Shown: positions 62,439-64,000 of the stretch, one piece after another
Numbering within the stretch: the stretch's first letter is position 1
Layout: each line of letters begins with the position of its first letter
Origin: a bacterium
GTDB lineage: Bacteria > Bacteroidota > Ignavibacteria > Kapaibacteriales > UBA7675
Reading direction: 5' to 3'
DNA: 64,000 bases
Assembly (NCBI GenBank): GCA_030430495.1
Contig: JAUIKM010000027.1
Coordinates: 1 to 64,000 of the forward strand
Position numbers and translations under genes: made by a program
The notes under the pieces: generated by a model
What the model was told of the DNA's origin: nothing
Seen by the model: the letters and a program-made list of their open reading frames with translations, nothing else
Database searches by the model: none

Positions 62439-64000
62439 AAATCGACAGTTGGCTCCCGCCGGCGGCGCACCCGCCGCTTCGACCGGTGCGATGGCGTCGG
62501 GTCTGCTCGCGCGCCTGGAATTTTTGCGCGGTAAATCCGACGCGTTGATCGCATTCGGCATTATCGCCATCATGGGGCTGCTGCTCATTCCGCTGCCGCC
62601 TTTCATGCTGGACGTGATGCTCTCGGTCAGCATCCTGCTCTCGGTTTTGATCCTGATGACCTCGCTGTACATTCGCAGCCCGCTCGACATCTCGATCTTT
62701 CCGACCATTCTGCTCGTTATGACGCTGTTCCGCCTGGGGCTGAACATCGCCTCGACGCGCCTGATTTTAAGCGAGGCCACGGCGGGCGACATCATCGCCG
62801 CTTTCGGCAGTTTTGTCATAGGCGGCAATTTTGTGGTCGGGATCATCATATTCATCATTCTGGTGATCATCAACTTTGTGGTGATTATCAAGGGCTCCGG
62901 TCGTATCGCCGAAGTGACGGCGCGATTTACGCTCGACGCCTTGCCCGGCAAACAGATGAGTATTGACGCCGACCTGAATGCGGGTTTCATCGATGAAGCC
63001 TCGGCGCGCAAACGCCGTTCCGAACTCAATCAGGAGTCGGAATTCTACGGGGCGATGGACGGCGCCGCCAAGTTCGTGAAAGGGGACGCGATTGCGGGCT
63101 TGATTATCACGGCGGTCAACATAATTGCCGGTATTGCCATCGGCGTGTTCCAGCGCGACATGGACGTCAGCTCGGCCATGTCGACCTACACAATTCTGAC
63201 GATCGGCGACGGTCTGGTTTCTCAGATTCCGGCGCTGTTGATTTCAGTGGCCGCCGGCCTGGTCGTGACGCGCTCGGCTTCGGGCGAACAGCTCGAGACG
63301 GAACTCGGCGATCAATTTGCCAACAACCCGCGCACCTTGTACTTCACTGCCGGCGCAGCCGGTCTTTTCTCGCTTTTACCCGGTTTCCCGATGCTGCCCT
63401 TTCTCGTACTGGGTGCGGGTATGGGCGCGCTGGGTTACTACCGTCAGCGCACGATACAACAGGAAGCCGAGGAAAACTTGCGGCAGGAGCTGGCAAAGGC
63501 GGACTCCGCCAAAAAGCCGGAGGAAAAACCGGTCGAAGATCTGCTGACCATCGATCCGATCGAGCTGGAGCTGGGCTACAGTCTTATCCCGCTGGTGGAC
63601 GAGGTGCAGGGCGGCGATCTGTTCAAGCGCATTACCAATATCAGGCGGCAGCTCGCGACGGAGCTGGGCATTGTTATTCCGCCCGTTCGCGTGCGCGACA
63701 ACCTCCAGCTCGAAGCCGAGCAGTACATTCTGAAGGTGCGCGGCAACCAGGTGGCGGCCAACAAGGTCTATCCGGGCATGCTGCTGGCGATGAATCCCGG
63801 CTCGGCGCAGGGCGAGGTGCAGGGCATCCGCGTCACCGAACCAGTCTTTGGCCTTCCGGCTACCTGGCTGCCTTCGTCCGAACGCGAGAATGCGGAAATC
63901 ATGGGCTTTACGGTTGTTGAACCGGAGGCTGTCATTTCGACGCATTTAACGGAAATGCTGCGCAACTACGCGGATCGCATTCTGGACCGTCAGGCGGTAA
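62431..64000 (+). CDS. flhA: Flagellar export apparatus protein FlhA (3' end cut)
   Basis: About 523 residues are visible before the right edge. FlhA lengths of about 690-700 mean the last quarter is missing. The N-terminal half holds eight expected membrane helices. The FHIPEP-family signature appears as SPLDISIFPTILLVMTLFRLGLNIASTRLIL near residues 75-110 and as ARFTLDALPGKQMSIDADLNAG near 165-190, with SEFYGAMDGAAKFVKGDAIAG after it. The cytoplasmic domain starts near 330 (VEDLLTIDPIELELGYSLIPLV). It forms the export ring that receives substrates and chaperones. No stop codon is reached in the window. Confidence 0.97.
   Translation, partial: MAENRQLAPAGGAPAASTGAMASGLLARLEFLRGKSDALIAFGIIAIMGLLLIPLPPFMLDVMLSVSILLSVLILMTSLYIRSPLDISIFPTILLVMTLFRLGLNIASTRLILSEATAGDIIAAFGSFVIGGNFVVGIIIFIILVIINFVVIIKGSGRIAEVTARFTLDALPGKQMSIDADLNAGFIDEASARKRRSELNQESEFYGAMDGAAKFVKGDAIAGLIITAVNIIAGIAIGVFQRDMDVSSAMSTYTILTIGDGLVSQIPALLISVAAGLVVTRSASGEQLETELGDQFANNPRTLYFTAGAAGLFSLLPGFPMLPFLVLGAGMGALGYYRQRTIQQEAEENLRQELAKADSAKKPEEKPVEDLLTIDPIELELGYSLIPLVDEVQGGDLFKRITNIRRQLATELGIVIPPVRVRDNLQLEAEQYILKVRGNQVAANKVYPGMLLAMNPGSAQGEVQGIRVTEPVFGLPATWLPSSERENAEIMGFTVVEPEAVISTHLTEMLRNYADRILDRQAV

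Noticed and set aside
1-64000. tRNA, rRNA, CRISPR arrays, insertion sequences
   Set aside because: I looked for T-loop-like GTTCRA motifs, regular short repeats with spacers, and transposase-like frames; none was convincing.

Overview
The window is 64 kb of moderately GC-rich bacterial chromosome that is almost entirely coding. At least ten of about 32 genes encode secreted proteins ending in a type IX secretion system (T9SS) type A sorting domain, a PNP..GxY-type C-terminal module. These proteins carry HYDIN/ASPM-like beta domains, SBBP propellers and Ig-like domains. T9SS is confined to the Bacteroidota/FCB group, yet the window ends in a flagellar export operon (fliP-fliQ-fliR-flhB-flhA). 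T9SS plus a flagellum plus giant HYDIN-rich surface proteins suggests a deep-branching lineage such as Kapaibacteria or Ignavibacteria. This is an inference; no rRNA gene is present to settle it.

Layout: (1) 1-3657, minus strand: the 5' part of a subtilisin-like protease, a DUF2911/TPR exported protein and an acidic T9SS cargo. (2) 3981-8349, plus: an AlkD-like DNA glycosylase, a CRTAC1-type FG-GAP/UnbV lipoprotein and an AraC regulator. (3) 8496-14427: a redox and envelope cluster with a CxxCH-bearing outer membrane barrel, a small membrane protein, a YceI protein, a Tat-type Rieske lipoprotein and a large CxxCH choice-of-anchor-V/Ig protein. (4) 14920-34911: two tandem pairs of giant secreted paralogs, first two IgGFc-binding-like proteins of about 1480 residues, then two SBBP/HYDIN proteins of about 1640 residues. 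(5) 34976-41579: a double-OmpA-domain outer membrane protein, an Ig/cohesin-like T9SS cargo and a degenerate OmpA-like relative. (6) 41783-45964, minus: an ECF sigma/anti-sigma pair with a 4-nt overlap, and metG. (7) 46456-48819: an MltD-type lytic transglycosylase with five LysM repeats. (8) 49058-56095: three tandem PQQ-type glucose/sorbosone dehydrogenase-like proteins, all T9SS cargo. (9) 56655-58846: a small secreted two-Cys protein, a 6-bladed-propeller-like protein and a CxxC thioredoxin-like protein. (10) 59223-64000: the flagellar export gate operon, with flhA cut by the window edge.

Most genes look devoted to building the cell surface: cargo for T9SS, outer membrane anchors (OmpA), cell-wall remodelling (MltD), an envelope-responsive sigma/anti-sigma pair and motility. 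Signals that gene content does not explain are a dispersed near-perfect 16-mer (GACAAACAAAAAAGTC), a 31-nt hairpin found in two intergenic regions, a conserved box upstream of both giant IgGFc-like genes, and a patchwork of near-identity between those two genes. No tRNA, rRNA, CRISPR array or insertion sequence was recognised.
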